NCBI RefSeq assembly: GCF_017814945.1
Contig: NZ_JAGIPX010000001.1
Location: forward strand, 186,001-250,000
Length of the DNA stretch: 64,000 bases
Origin: Paraburkholderia sp. LEh10
GTDB taxonomy: Bacteria; Pseudomonadota; Gammaproteobacteria; Burkholderiales; Burkholderiaceae
Direction: 5' to 3'
In this document: one piece after another, positions 18,536 to 28,892 of the stretch
Position numbering within the stretch: position 1 is the stretch's first letter
Layout: every line of letters begins with the position of its first letter
Position numbers and translations under genes: made by a program
Notes under the pieces: generated by a model
The model's input: the letters and a program-made list of their open reading frames with translations, nothing else
Told to the model about the DNA's origin: nothing
The model's database searches: none

Positions 18536-19615
18536 ATGTCCGAGGATACGTTCGCGTTCCGTCTGAAAGTGCTGCTCGAGCACAAGAAGCTGAGCCTGCA
18601 GCAAGTGGCCGACGCCGTCGGCATTTCACGACCCGCCGTGCACAAATGGACGCGCGGCGGCGAGATCGACTATTCGAATCTGCGCCGCCTGGCCGCCTTC
18701 CTCGACGTGAACTGGGTCTGGCTGCGCTACGGCGACGAAGCCGTGAAAGACCTCGGCATCGTGGGCAATATCGAGCTGCCCATGACCGACCTGCGCCGCC
18801 GCTACACCGCCGAGATCATGTCGAACGAGGCGCGCATGAAGCAGGCGCAGGAACTGGCCGGCATCGTCACGTGGGAATGGAATCTCGTGACCGATGAGCT
18901 GATCTATTCGAGCAACTGCGAGAAGCTCTATGGCCGCGAAATTCACAGCAACGAGGAGTTCTGGGAAATCCTGCACCCCGAAGACTCGATCTGGCTGAAC
19001 GCTGAAGCGATGAAAGAACTCGTGGCGAGCAAGGCGCCGCGTGTGTGGGACTTTCGCATCATCTTGCCCGACGGGCGTATTCGCTGGATCGAATCGCGCG
19101 TGGCCACGCTGCTCGACGACGCGGGTCGCCCGGTGCGGGTAGTGGGCACGACCATCGACGTCAGCACGCGCAAGGAAGCCGAGTCGGTGCTGGAGCAGCA
19201 CCTGCAACTGGTCAACGACGCGGCGCGCATCGCGGGTTTCGGAGTGTGGCGCTGGGAGCGCAATCAGGACGCGTTGCTCGTTTCGGACGAATGGTGCCGG
19301 ATCTTTGGCGTCGATCCCGCCGCCGTGCCTCGGCATTTCGTGGAACTCTCCGGGCATATTCACCCGGAAGACCGCGCCGCGCGGGAAACCGCCATCAACG
19401 ACGCACTCGCCCATCGCTCGGACTATCGGGTGCTCTATCGCGCTACGCTGCCCGACGATACCTGGCGGCTGGTGGTGGAACTGGGGCAGGCGCGCGTCTC
19501 GCCGCATGGTGACGACGTGTGGCTCACGGCGCTGTGCCGCGCTGCGCAGCCTGCCGACATGGCGGCGAGCACGCAGCCCGCCACCGAAGACGGCGCGGCC
19601 GCGGCGCAACGTTGA
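18536..19615 (+). CDS. XRE-family regulator with two PAS domains
   Basis: The protein has 359 residues. An XRE helix-turn-helix spans about residues 6-60 (KLSLQQVADAVGISRPAVHK). Two PAS domains of the PAS_3 fold follow, about residues 105-225 (ITWEWN-like VTWEWNLVTDELIYS ... RIRWIESRVA) and 230-335 (FGVWRWERNQDALLVSDEW ... ), and a short disordered tail. No kinase, GGDEF or output domain follows, so the PAS pair probably senses a ligand directly for the DNA-binding head. ATG 18536 behind AGAGGGA. Position inside the carnitine-type locus makes it a likely regulator of it. Confidence 0.82.
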   Translation: MSEDTFAFRLKVLLEHKKLSLQQVADAVGISRPAVHKWTRGGEIDYSNLRRLAAFLDVNWVWLRYGDEAVKDLGIVGNIELPMTDLRRRYTAEIMSNEARMKQAQELAGIVTWEWNLVTDELIYSSNCEKLYGREIHSNEEFWEILHPEDSIWLNAEAMKELVASKAPRVWDFRIILPDGRIRWIESRVATLLDDAGRPVRVVGTTIDVSTRKEAESVLEQHLQLVNDAARIAGFGVWRWERNQDALLVSDEWCRIFGVDPAAVPRHFVELSGHIHPEDRAARETAINDALAHRSDYRVLYRATLPDDTWRLVVELGQARVSPHGDDVWLTALCRAAQPADMAASTQPATEDGAAAAQR

Positions 19616-19641
19616 TTGCGCGCCGCGTCGCTGTTTGAACG

Positions 19642-20721
19642 TTAAAGCGCAGCGGCCACCGCTTCGCCCACTATGGAAGTCTTTGCCGTGCCGCCCATGT
19701 CGGGCGTGCGCGGGCCTTCCACCAGCACCTTCTCGATGGCCTGCATGATCGCGTCGTGTGCGGCCTTGTATTGCGCGTCGCCGTTGCCGAGGAAGTCGAG
19801 CATCATCGCGCCCGACCAGATCATTGCGATCGGGTTGGCGATCTGCTTGCCGAAGATATCAGGTGCGGAACCGTGCACCGGCTCGAACAGCGACGGGAAC
19901 TTGCGCTCGGGGTTCAGGTTCGCCGAAGCCGCCAGACCGATCGTGCCCGTGCATGCGGGGCCGAGATCCGAGAGAATGTCGCCGAAGAGGTTCGATGCGA
20001 CGACTACATCGAAGCGATCAGGCTGCAGCACGAAACGCGCGCACAGAATATCGATGTGCTGCTTGTCCCACTTCACGTCGGGATACGTCTGCGCCATCGC
20101 CGCCACGCGCTCGTCCCAGTAAGGCATGCTGATCGAAATGCCGTTGGACTTCGTGGCCGCCGTGAGCTGCTTGCGCTTGCGCTGGTTCGCGAGTTCGAAC
20201 GCGTACTTGAGAATGCGGTCCACGCCCTGGCGCGTGAACACCGACTCCTGCAGCACGAACTCGCGCTCGGTGCCTTCGAACATCTTGCCGCCCACGGAGC
20301 TGTACTCGCCCTCGGTGTTCTCGCGCACCACGAGAAAGTCGATGTCGCCCGGCTTGCGGTTGGCGAGCGGACACGGCACGCCGGGCAGCAGACGCACCGG
20401 GCGCAGGTTCACGTACTGGTCGAACTCGCGGCGGAACTTCAGCAGCGAACCCCACAGCGAAATGTGATCGGGCACCTTGTCGGGCCAGCCGACCGCGCCG
20501 AAATAGATCGCATCGAAGCCCTTGAGCGTGGCGAACCAGTCGTCGGGCATCATCTTGCCGTGCTCGAGGTAGTAGTCGCAGCTTGCCCAGTCGAAATGCG
20601 TGAATTCGATCGACAGACCGAAGCGCTTCGCCGCCGCCTGAACCACGCGCACGCCCTCGGGCATCACTTCTTGGCCGATACCGTCGCCAGGAATCGCTGC
20701 GATTCTGAATGTCCTGCTCAT
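19642..20721 (-). CDS. dmlA: D-malate / tartrate dehydrogenase (DmlA/TtuC type)
   Basis: The protein has 359 residues in the isocitrate/isopropylmalate dehydrogenase family. Signatures: IPGDGIGQEV at the N-terminus, ENTEGEYSSVGG, the metal-binding SNLFGDILSDLG, and the NAD-binding loop FEPVHGSAPDIFGK. It oxidatively decarboxylates D-malate to pyruvate and CO2, which fits the D-malate expected from L-carnitine breakdown by the neighbouring enzymes. The start is ATG 20721 behind GGAGAAC; the ATG at 20742 is too far upstream. Convergent with the XRE-PAS gene, 26 bp apart. An 11-bp near-palindrome CACGAATCGTG (20833-20843) lies upstream. Confidence 0.88.
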   Translation of the reverse strand: MSRTFRIAAIPGDGIGQEVMPEGVRVVQAAAKRFGLSIEFTHFDWASCDYYLEHGKMMPDDWFATLKGFDAIYFGAVGWPDKVPDHISLWGSLLKFRREFDQYVNLRPVRLLPGVPCPLANRKPGDIDFLVVRENTEGEYSSVGGKMFEGTEREFVLQESVFTRQGVDRILKYAFELANQRKRKQLTAATKSNGISISMPYWDERVAAMAQTYPDVKWDKQHIDILCARFVLQPDRFDVVVASNLFGDILSDLGPACTGTIGLAASANLNPERKFPSLFEPVHGSAPDIFGKQIANPIAMIWSGAMMLDFLGNGDAQYKAAHDAIMQAIEKVLVEGPRTPDMGGTAKTSIVGEAVAAAL

Positions 20722-20899
20722 TGCCTTGTTCTCCATTGACACGGCGCGCGCCCTGATTGACCCGCGCCCAACGAGTACAAGAATGCCTCAAATCACCGCG
20801 AAAATAAGCCCCGAACGCGTGGACACATTGAACACGAATCGTGAATAAAGCCATGTCCACGTGACGACACCGCTGCCCTATGGGCTGAAGCGTTTCGCC

Positions 20900-21050
20900 T
20901 CAACGCGCCAGTAGTGTTGCAGCCGCCACCGAGCAGACGCTTGAGCTTCTCGTTGCTGAGCAGCGTCTCGAACTCGCCGAGCGCCTGCTTGGCCGGCACG
21001 CCGGGATAGTAGCGATCCAGCAGGACCTTAGCCGGCTGGTCAGAAGACAC
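20900..21050 (-). pseudogene. Possible C-terminal fragment of an NAD-dependent epimerase/dehydratase
   Basis: The minus strand from 21050 reads SSDQPAKVLLDRYYPGVPAKQALGEFETLL... then NEKLKRLLGGG before degenerating. A YPxVP ... LLSxEKxxRLLG pattern is typical of the end of extended short-chain epimerases/dehydratases. There is no Rossmann part. The rest of 20722-21394 shows no gene. Confidence 0.35.
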
Positions 21051-21394
21051 ATCGTCCGCTGCTGATCAATTCTACGACCTCGCAATATAAGCTTTACTTT
21101 GCATATCTATCTCGCTCGCCCGCCGATGCCTTATCAATCACTTCGCGCATCGCGTGTCTTGCCATGACTGGCACTTCATGCATCACCGTATTCTTCGACC
21201 GACAGCCGCGAAACCCACAATCAGGTGTCTATATCGCTCAGGACGCGTTCATTCATCTTGCACTAGTGCATCAGCGCAAGTATTTGAGCATGCCCTGCTC
21301 TACTGTTTGACGCGTCATTCGCCCGCTGAATCGACGCGCTATTCGCAATTCTCAATCAGCCAGCTTGGCAAGCATCCTTATCGCGTGCCAACCG

Positions 21395-24154
21395 TCACGC
21401 GTCGAATCGCCCGGCTCGTCTGATCTGAATCTCATATGCCGTCGCACCTTGTTTTTTCGCAACGCGTAACGCATTGCGCAAACACAGCATGGCGGCTTCA
21501 TGGTCGCCACTCATCCGCAGGGCATTGGCTTTGGTCATCAGCAGTTTTGGCAGATAGAGCTCATCTCCATTGGCTTCAATCGCTTCGATGGCTTCTTCGC
21601 AGACGAGAATCGCGCGCGTGGTATCGGCGTTCGCGCACAAAGCCGTCCCCAGTGAATTCCTGAACGCGGACACCGGCATCGTGTAGAGGCATTTCTTCAT
21701 GCCATCGAGGCAAGCTTCGAGCATCGCAATACTTTCCGTGTATCTGCCGTCAGCACAAGCCAATTGACCCCGAATCCCGGTTGCCGCATGACGGTGTGGC
21801 ACGAATCCGTTCGCTCCCGCGATGACCTCCAGTTCGTCCACAATACCGGCAAGTCTCGTCCAGTTCTCCATCCAGGTGAATACTTCGCCCGCCCAGACCA
21901 GAGTAATACATTGAGTAGCGAGGTGCCCAAGGAAGCGGGCTTTTTCGATTGCCTCGTCAGCGATACGTTCCGCCTCGGCGTAGTGTCCCGTAAGCCAAAG
22001 GTTCCGTGCTCTCCCGCAAAGCGCGCGAAAGAAAGGATCGACCCCGAATTCCGCCATCTTGACGGTAAAGACCTGACTCGTTCTTCCAGACGAAACGATG
22101 GAGTCCCAGGCGATAGACGATCGCTTGATGTCGCCGGTCATATGTGACGCGACACCGAGCATGGATTGCACGACTGACGCGTCTTCACCTCTTGCGATAA
22201 TCGATTTGACGGCCTGCTCCGCGTACGCTAATGCTCCACGAAAATCACTGATCAGATACAGCGACGGAATCAATCCGCAAAGTAGCCTGTCATGCCGGAC
22301 AGCATCGCCGAGCGAGAGCGCGATCGACAGCCCCCGTATATAAGACGTGCGTACATCCTCCGTGTTACCGTCAGTGAACATCAATGCTTGTGCATAAGCA
22401 CCGATGAGTTCAAGTTCGGTCAAGCTTCCTGGCTCAAGATCGCCGAGCTTGGATAGTGCGATTTCCGTCCATTTTCTCGCCTCACCAAGCAGCGATCTTT
22501 TCAACAGCAATTTCGTGTACAAGGCGACCAGCTTGCAACCTTGAGAAATGTCGTGTTCGCATATGAGCGCCCATTCAAGCGCTGCACGCAAATTACCCAG
22601 CTCTGGAAAGCTGCTATCTGAAGCGTTCTCGGGCTCATCGTCGAGAAGCCAAAACGCGGCATAAAAAGCCGAATGCCGCGCGCACATCTCTTTCAGTTCG
22701 CCGGCGTCTTCCAGTTTGAAATAGGCATAAGACCTTGTCGTATCGAGCAGGAAGTAGCGAACCCCGTGATCGTGCGACCGGACATCGAGGAGCGACTTGT
22801 TCGACAGCTGGTTGATCGCTTCCAGCACCCTCGCTGAATCGATATCGTTGGCGCCGGCAACAGCCACAGCGGCGTCAAGCGTGAACCCTCCAACAAATAC
22901 GGCCAGGCGACGTAAGCAAACTTGTTCAAGTTCCGTCAGCAGGCTATAACTCCAGTCGAGCATTGCACCGAGTGTCTGGTGTCTGGGCACGGCCGTACGA
23001 CGTCCGTGCCACATCAGCCTGCGCTTTTTATTGACCAGCTCCAGAATTCCCGCGAGTCCGAAGGTAGGTAGCTGCTGTGCGGCAAGCTCAATTGCGAGCG
23101 CAATGCCATCGAGCTCCCGGCAGAGCCGGCCGACCAACTTCGTATTTTCGTCAGTCAACTCAAACCTGCATCCCGTCTGCGCAACACGTTCCGCAAACAG
23201 TCGTATTGCGGAATAGTTCAGCGCATCGTGCGCGTTGAGCGTTTCGCCGGGCGGAGGAACTTCCAGGGGCGGAAGACGGTACACAAATTCGCCATCAACG
23301 TTGACCACTTCGCGCGAGGTCACAAGAATGTAAGTTCCGGTTGCGTTTTGGAAGAGCACCTCGACCGCCTGAGCTACGCCATCGATCACATGTTCGCAGC
23401 AGTCGAGAAAAACAAGGGTCCTGGTCCGGCCGATCGAAGCACACACTTCACTGATCGACGCCGCTTCCTTTCCTTTGCATAGGGCTGAAACCAACGCCGA
23501 GGACACCAGATCCGAATCCTGAAGGACGGAAAGATCGATGGACACCACCCTGCCGCCGAAATCATCCGCCAGCTTGCGGACCACGGCATTGGCGACCGTT
23601 GTCTTGCCGATTCCGCCCGCCCCAATAATGCTGACGAACCGGCGACACGCAAGTTGCCTGATGACCTGCTCTATTTCGTGCTTGCGGCCGACTATCGTGG
23701 CGGTGTCGGAATGATGGAGTCCTGGTTGACCACCCCACGGCACTAAAGCGGTCTTGCGCTCGAGGTCCAGCCCGATTGCCTCACTACGCGAAGCAACGAC
23801 AGCCACGAATGTATAGCCCCGCCCGGGCACATTCATCACATACGTAACGCCTGGATCGACATCCGACATTGCCTTACGCAATGCGACGACATGAAAGCGA
23901 AGACTCCCTGCTTCGACGACGGTATCGGGCCACACTCGCGCCAGCAGATCGCGCGCACTCAGAACCAAACCTGCGTCACGTACAAGCGCAATAAGAATGT
24001 CGAGTGCACGGCTACCGATCTTTACCTGCTGCCCCCGACACGTAAGGCGTCTCGCATCCGGAAAGAGGAAAAAGGGACCAAACGAAAAGCTCGTTGGTGC
24101 AATATCTTCGTTTGGTATTTCGACAAGCTGGCGACCACGTAACGTCTCGCTCAA
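21395..24154 (-). CDS. Winged-helix regulator with STAND/NB-ARC ATPase and TPR-like repeats
   Basis: The protein has about 919 residues. An OmpR-type winged helix (FxFGPFxLFPDARRL ... VPGRGYTFVA, about residues 22-118) is followed by a P-loop ATPase with Walker A GAGGIGKTT (about 178-186) and Walker B TLVFLDCCEH, a winged-helix/ARC2 region, then about 450 residues of helical repeats. Relatives are ligand-triggered transcription activators in Burkholderia. No ATG is available: TTG at 24154 has AGAGAGG 8 bp upstream and is preferred over TTG at 24178. Base composition is lower in GC than the flanks, hinting at acquisition. Target unknown; a SnoaL-like gene lies upstream in the same direction. 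Confidence 0.83.
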   Translation of the reverse strand: MSETLRGRQLVEIPNEDIAPTSFSFGPFFLFPDARRLTCRGQQVKIGSRALDILIALVRDAGLVLSARDLLARVWPDTVVEAGSLRFHVVALRKAMSDVDPGVTYVMNVPGRGYTFVAVVASRSEAIGLDLERKTALVPWGGQPGLHHSDTATIVGRKHEIEQVIRQLACRRFVSIIGAGGIGKTTVANAVVRKLADDFGGRVVSIDLSVLQDSDLVSSALVSALCKGKEAASISEVCASIGRTRTLVFLDCCEHVIDGVAQAVEVLFQNATGTYILVTSREVVNVDGEFVYRLPPLEVPPPGETLNAHDALNYSAIRLFAERVAQTGCRFELTDENTKLVGRLCRELDGIALAIELAAQQLPTFGLAGILELVNKKRRLMWHGRRTAVPRHQTLGAMLDWSYSLLTELEQVCLRRLAVFVGGFTLDAAVAVAGANDIDSARVLEAINQLSNKSLLDVRSHDHGVRYFLLDTTRSYAYFKLEDAGELKEMCARHSAFYAAFWLLDDEPENASDSSFPELGNLRAALEWALICEHDISQGCKLVALYTKLLLKRSLLGEARKWTEIALSKLGDLEPGSLTELELIGAYAQALMFTDGNTEDVRTSYIRGLSIALSLGDAVRHDRLLCGLIPSLYLISDFRGALAYAEQAVKSIIARGEDASVVQSMLGVASHMTGDIKRSSIAWDSIVSSGRTSQVFTVKMAEFGVDPFFRALCGRARNLWLTGHYAEAERIADEAIEKARFLGHLATQCITLVWAGEVFTWMENWTRLAGIVDELEVIAGANGFVPHRHAATGIRGQLACADGRYTESIAMLEACLDGMKKCLYTMPVSAFRNSLGTALCANADTTRAILVCEEAIEAIEANGDELYLPKLLMTKANALRMSGDHEAAMLCLRNALRVAKKQGATAYEIQIRRAGRFDA

Positions 24155-24234
24155 AATCTTGGCCTCTCTGTGATTCAATAGATGACACTTAGAATCGGAC
24201 TCAGTTGGTCTTCGCCACTTTCAACAAGGATTCA

Positions 24235-24660
24235 TCAGACGATTTTCGGCCCGCGAATGCGCAGATCCGCGGAGGTATTGACTTTCCGGTCCAGTAAAAT
24301 AAAAAGCCTCGCTATCCGATCGTCGAATATCGAAAAGTGCAGATTCAAAATGAGCGGGCTTGGCAAGCCCTTAGTGTCGAACGTCCCGGTAATGGCCCCG
24401 ACTATCGTCGTTACACAATAGTGCTCGAAGGTGTGCAGCACCTCGATCCGCAAGTTGTCTGCAATGACTTCGGATGCGATCCACGCATGAATCGCGGATC
24501 GTCCCCAGAAATTCCGAAGCTGATCGTTGACGAGCGCATCGTCCCTGAATAATGCGCCCATGCCGTCGGCGTCGGCACGGTTAAATGCCGACAAAAACGA
24601 GACGATGACATGTGCGTTCGCTTTTGAATTCTTCCCTATTTGATCCTCGAAATCACACAT
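24235..24660 (-). CDS. SnoaL-like / NTF2-fold protein
   Basis: The protein has 141 residues from the ATG at 24660, which has GGGAGA upstream. The pattern VIVSFLSAFNRADADGMGALFRDDALVND, GRSAIHAWIASEV and TGTFDTKGLP...LNLHFSIFDDRIARLFILLDR matches the cone-shaped SnoaL/limonene-epoxide-hydrolase-like fold used by small enzymes and binding proteins. Substrate cannot be told. It precedes the STAND regulator by 80 bp on the same strand and may be its cofactor or target; that is an inference. Confidence 0.75.
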   Translation of the reverse strand: MCDFEDQIGKNSKANAHVIVSFLSAFNRADADGMGALFRDDALVNDQLRNFWGRSAIHAWIASEVIADNLRIEVLHTFEHYCVTTIVGAITGTFDTKGLPSPLILNLHFSIFDDRIARLFILLDRKVNTSADLRIRGPKIV

Positions 24661-24880
24661 CGCGTCTCCCTGTGCGAAACGGCGCACAAATAGTCGCCGA
24701 TTCTGCATACCCTGTCAGCTATACGTCGCTAGCACATGTTAGCGGTTGCGATTTGTCCGCTGAATTCGTGACTAACAAAATCAATCTCCTCCCTAATAAT
24801 CGTCTGAACGATTATGAAAATTTGGTCATTCTCATGGGTCGACAATGCGGAGTCTTCAACAAGCTATACCGCCGTCATGA

Positions 24881-25215
24881 CTGTTCGAGCGGGTTGCCGC
24901 CAGTTACGAAACCATCCGTCGCTGGTGCAACACGTTTGACGCGGTCTTTCATGTCACGTCAAGGCGGCTCGTCGCAGGATGGGTAGCCCTCGAAATCTGG
25001 ACGGGTGTTCGTGACACTGCGCGGCGAGCCATATCTGTTGTGGAGCGCAGTTGATAGCACGGCGCCGAACTCGATGTTCTGCTGCACAATCGTCATAACA
25101 ACGCTGCAGCGAAGCGGTCGTGTGCTCGCCTCGTCGTGAAGCTCAGTTCGGGGATTTCAGCCTTTGCCGCCGGATAACTGCGAAGCACCACGCAAGATTA
25201 TCACCGATCATCTTT
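24881..25215 (+). pseudogene. Decayed IS6-family transposase
   Basis: Three in-order pieces of an IS6-type DDE transposase are readable. LFERVAASYETIRRWCNTF (24881 on) is in one frame. GRVFVTLRGEPYLLWSAVD (24999 on) and PRKIITDHLW (25188 on) are in another. The middle piece is the region of the first catalytic Asp and the last that of the second; Glu and the C-terminus are missing. Frameshifts and a stop separate them, so it is inactive. I find no inverted repeats. Confidence 0.7.
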
Positions 25216-26293
25216 GGGACGCCATGATTGAAGACGCTTGATTGATGTTCCAGATGCAACATCGTGCTCCCCGCAGCGAGTCTTCTTCACATCGGCGCTT
25301 ACGTATACGATGCGTCGTGACAGCGAACCGCGACCATCGACACCAATGAAGCAAACGGCAACATTGCGTCCGCCGCAGTTGACGCTGCTCGGCAACTATC
25401 GGGACGAGACAGCCAAACGTTGTATTTGTCCACTGGCACCGTGACGGGCGGCCGAGGCGGGTCATCGGCGTGCGTCGCGCGCTCCGACGACGGGCGGCTC
25501 GCAGTCGATCTCCGCTTCCGAAAGCGCTGGGCGCGCCGTCTTACGGCAGGAATCCTGAACAACCTTTTGCCGCGTGTTATGCAGCGTGATTTGAGAGATC
25601 GCCTGAGCGCCGACAAGGGAAAACCAAATACTTGATGACACGCGTGGCTTTCATTGAGCGACGCGAACAGCGCGCGATCCTGCTCGCGCGCCGATAACGC
25701 AGTGCGCAATGACTTCATTTCCTCGGCGGAACCACCAGGCGCTTCGGCGGGCGATTGCCACGTGCGCCGCACGCTAGATGTGCAAATGGTGGTCGGTGCC
25801 AGCACTTCTGCGCTTCGCGTGACGACGGTAGGTACGGAAGGCGTCGGCACTGGCAACAGCGATTGCTTGCCAATATGTTTTTCCATCAAAGACTGCCGGC
25901 CCTTCGCCTCTTACGCTTATCACCTATGCGCAAAGCGGCACAAATGAAAATCGAACCCGGCTTATCCCCGACTGAATTCCCGATTCGCGCGACCATCGGC
26001 AGTCGCTCATAACCGAGCAATTTTCTTCCAGAGCAAGCCGTCGACCCAATTTTTGTGCCGAGTCCGAAGTCTTGAGACGCCTGGCGCGCTCACTTGCCAC
26101 GTCATACGAGGCCATGCTCGACACCCTGGCATCGGAAGCGGCGCGTCTGTGCCGCGCAGCAGCGCAGGTATAAGCGTTCCCACGAGGCAGAGGCTGCAAC
26201 AGACCTTTGCTCGTCGCCGAGACGAAAGACGTCGACTATGTCATCGTACCGCAGCTCGCAAGGCGTCGAGAAGCCGTCGGGCCGATGACAGAC
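25216..26293. other. Gene-poor region
   Basis: No convincing gene is seen on either strand. Short open frames overlap in several directions without ribosome sites or recognisable motifs. With the IS6 remnant to the left this looks like decayed accessory DNA between the STAND regulator and the oxidase operon. Confidence 0.5.
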
Positions 26294-26635
26294 CTACGAC
26301 CCAGCCGCCCCGGCGTCTTGCGGCCCCGTCGGCGCCTGCCACGAAGTGCCGCGGACAGTTCGCGTCGAATAGTCCGTGCCGCTCAAGCCAAAAAGCACAG
26401 CCAGCATGAGTAATGCAGTGACCGAGGCGATGCGCAAAATTGGGGAAGCCCGGCGCAAGTTCATGAAATAGATCGCCACAAGTAGCGCTTTTGCCACGGC
26501 AATAAAAAGATTGAGCACACTATTCCACGCGCCCAGCTTCAGGTACGAACTGCCGAACGTGAGTAGCAGCAATGCCACAAGCGCGACCCATATCTTGACA
26601 TCGTCCTTGTACCGGTGTCCCTCATTCGAATTCAT
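26294..26635 (-). CDS. Cytochrome c oxidase subunit IV (CtaF/CyoD-like)
   Basis: The protein has 113 residues with three membrane helices (about 14-32, 40-58, 70-90) and the subunit IV pattern [19 protein letters not shown] and [16 protein letters not shown]. It is a small structural subunit of the terminal oxidase. It overlaps subunit III by 4 bp (ATGA) and closes the long minus-strand operon. The proline- and alanine-rich tail after residue 100 has no match I recognise. Confidence 0.85.
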   Translation of the reverse strand: MNSNEGHRYKDDVKIWVALVALLLLTFGSSYLKLGAWNSVLNLFIAVAKALLVAIYFMNLRRASPILRIASVTALLMLAVLFGLSGTDYSTRTVRGTSWQAPTGPQDAGAAGS

Positions 26636-27273
26636 CCGCTACTCCTGCTGACGAGGTACAGCAAGGGATAAAGAAAAATCCATACAATGTCGACGAAATG
26701 CCAGTAAAGACCAACCACTTCGATGCGCTCAGGCTTCGCAAGCTCGCGCTCAGCGCGCGCGAGGGCGAGTGCAAAGCCAACGACCATGACAACGCCAATG
26801 ATCAGATGCAGTGCATGAAGCCCCGTCATGCCGAAATAGAGGAAAAAGAACAATTGCGCGGCGTCGGCATGGCGTGGCTCGGGGAAAGCGAATCCCGCCG
26901 CGGGCACCAGGCGCTCATGCCATTCTTTCCAATACTCAGTGCCCTTGATGACAAGGAAGACGATGCCAAGAGCGGCCGTGAAAAACAGCATGCGCGCGGC
27001 GAGCCGCACGGCGCCGACTTTTCGTGCCTGCACGGCGATCGCCATCAGTAAGCTGCTCGTTAGCAGTACGGCTGTGTTGATTGTGCCGAGCGTGACATCG
27101 GTGTAGCGGCTCGCAGCGGCAAAGCCTTCTGGAAAATGTGAGCGTCCGTAGAGGTAACCGAAGAAGAGCGGGCCGAAGAACATCACCTCGGTCGCAAGAA
27201 AAGTCCACATGCCCAGCATCGACGCTTCTTCTTGTTGAGCGGCGCTATTGAACTGTTCGGCGTGATCTGTCAT
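26632..27273 (-). CDS. ctaE: Cytochrome c oxidase subunit III
   Basis: The protein has 213 residues and five helices as in the short bacterial form. Signatures: [19 protein letters not shown] at the N-terminus, and [17 protein letters not shown] with [20 protein letters not shown] at the end, the canonical subunit III core. It overlaps the stop of subunit I (ATGA) and the start of subunit IV. Confidence 0.92.
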   Translation of the reverse strand: MTDHAEQFNSAAQQEEASMLGMWTFLATEVMFFGPLFFGYLYGRSHFPEGFAAASRYTDVTLGTINTAVLLTSSLLMAIAVQARKVGAVRLAARMLFFTAALGIVFLVIKGTEYWKEWHERLVPAAGFAFPEPRHADAAQLFFFLYFGMTGLHALHLIIGVVMVVGFALALARAERELAKPERIEVVGLYWHFVDIVWIFLYPLLYLVSRSSG

Positions 27274-28892
27274 TGCGGCGCCTCTTCTCCCGTTTCGGGA
27301 TCGTACTGGTACGCGTCTCGCCGAACGACGGGTGTGTGTTCGAAGTTATGCTTCGGCGGCGGTGAAGAAGTCTGCCATTCGAGGCCGGTGGCACGCCATG
27401 GGTTAGGGCCCGCACGCTTGCCATAGAACAGCGACCATATCAGATAGCAGAACGGCAGCAGGTAGCCGACTGCGAGAATTGAGGCACCGGCCGACGACAG
27501 GACGTTCAACACCTGAAACTCCGGCGGATACGCGTGGTAACGGCGCGGCATGCCTTCGAAGCCGAGCAGATACTGCGGGAAGAAGGTCAGATTGAAGCCG
27601 AAAAATATTATCAGAGCGGCCACGCGGCCCAACGTTTCGGGGTACATGCGTCCCGTCATCTTTGGCCACCAGAAGTGGACACCGCCCAGGTAAGCCATCA
27701 CGGTGCCGCCGACCATGATGTAGTGAAAATGCGCAATGACATAGTAAGTGTCGGTTAAATGTACATCCAATGCCAGCGAGGCCAGCGTCAACCCCGCAAG
27801 CCCACCGATGGTGAAAAGGCCAACGAAGCCGAGCGCATAGAGCATAGGTGCGGAAAACGTAATGCGGCCTTTATAGAGCGTTGCGGTCCAATTGAAGACC
27901 TTGATTGCCGACGGAATGGCAACCAGAAAGGAAAGCAGCGAGAACACCATGCTCGCGTACATCGACTGGCCCGACACGAACATGTGGTGGCCCCAGACGA
28001 GAAAGCCGATCGATGCGATGCCAAGGATCGCATAAGCCATGAAGCGGTAGCCGAAAACGCGCTTGCGCGCGAAACACGGAATGATCTCACTCGCCACGCC
28101 CATCGCCGGGAGCACCATGATGTAGACAGCCGGATGCGAATAAAACCAGAAAAGGTGCTGAAAAAGAAGTGGATCGCCGCCCAGCGCCGGATCGAAGATG
28201 CCGACGTGCAGCAGCCGTTCAGCGACGAGCAACGCGAGCGTCATCGCCAGCACCGGCGTGGCCAGCACGAGAATGATCGAGGTCGCATAGTTTGCCCAAA
28301 CGAAAAGCGGCAGGCGAAACCACGTCATGCCCGGCGCGCGCATCGTGTGCACGGTGACAATGAAATTCAGGCCGGTCAGGATGGACGAAAAACCGACAAT
28401 GAACACACCAGCCACCGCGATGATCACGTTGCTGTGCGAGAACATCGTAGAAAACGGCGTATAGAAGGTCCATCCCGTATCCACTCCACCCGCGTAGAGT
28501 GCGCCCAGCGTAAGTACTCCGCCGACCACGAATATGTACCAGCTCAGCAGATTCAGACGCGGGAAGGCAAGATCGCGCGCGCCTATCATCATTGGCATCA
28601 GAAAGTTGCCGAGCGCGGAAGGAATGGACGGGATCAGGAACATCCACACCATGATCACGCCATGCGCGGTAAACAACCGGTTGTAGGTGTCGGCGGAAAC
28701 CAGCAGGCCTTGCGGCGTGACGAGATTCAGCCGCATAAGGGCCGCAGCCGCACCGCCGACGAAGAAAAATCCCGTGATCGAGATCATGTAAAGCCAGCCG
28801 ATGCGTTTGTGATCGTGAGTGGTCAGCCACGACTTCAGCGTCGAGCCTTCCAGATAATCCGACATGTCGGCTTCACTGACTCGCGCGTGCAT
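27270..28892 (-). CDS. ctaD: caa3-type cytochrome c oxidase subunit I (A2-type)
   Basis: The protein has 540 residues and 12 helices, with heme-copper ligands visible ([48 protein letters not shown]). The position where A1 oxidases have a proton-channel glutamate in GHPEV is here Tyr251-Ser252-His253-Pro254-Ala-Val. The YSHP motif defines A2-type oxidases such as the Rhodothermus caa3 enzyme. Start at ATG 28892 behind GGAGGCGACC; it overlaps the subunit II gene by 20 bp. It reduces O2 to water using electrons delivered by subunit II. Confidence 0.93.
   Translation of the reverse strand: MHARVSEADMSDYLEGSTLKSWLTTHDHKRIGWLYMISITGFFFVGGAAAALMRLNLVTPQGLLVSADTYNRLFTAHGVIMVWMFLIPSIPSALGNFLMPMMIGARDLAFPRLNLLSWYIFVVGGVLTLGALYAGGVDTGWTFYTPFSTMFSHSNVIIAVAGVFIVGFSSILTGLNFIVTVHTMRAPGMTWFRLPLFVWANYATSIILVLATPVLAMTLALLVAERLLHVGIFDPALGGDPLLFQHLFWFYSHPAVYIMVLPAMGVASEIIPCFARKRVFGYRFMAYAILGIASIGFLVWGHHMFVSGQSMYASMVFSLLSFLVAIPSAIKVFNWTATLYKGRITFSAPMLYALGFVGLFTIGGLAGLTLASLALDVHLTDTYYVIAHFHYIMVGGTVMAYLGGVHFWWPKMTGRMYPETLGRVAALIIFFGFNLTFFPQYLLGFEGMPRRYHAYPPEFQVLNVLSSAGASILAVGYLLPFCYLIWSLFYGKRAGPNPWRATGLEWQTSSPPPKHNFEHTPVVRRDAYQYDPETGEEAPQ

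Noticed and set aside
25299-25889. 196-codon minus-strand open frame
   Set aside because: No ribosome site, no recognisable motif, composition typical of a random high-GC frame; left as gene-poor DNA.
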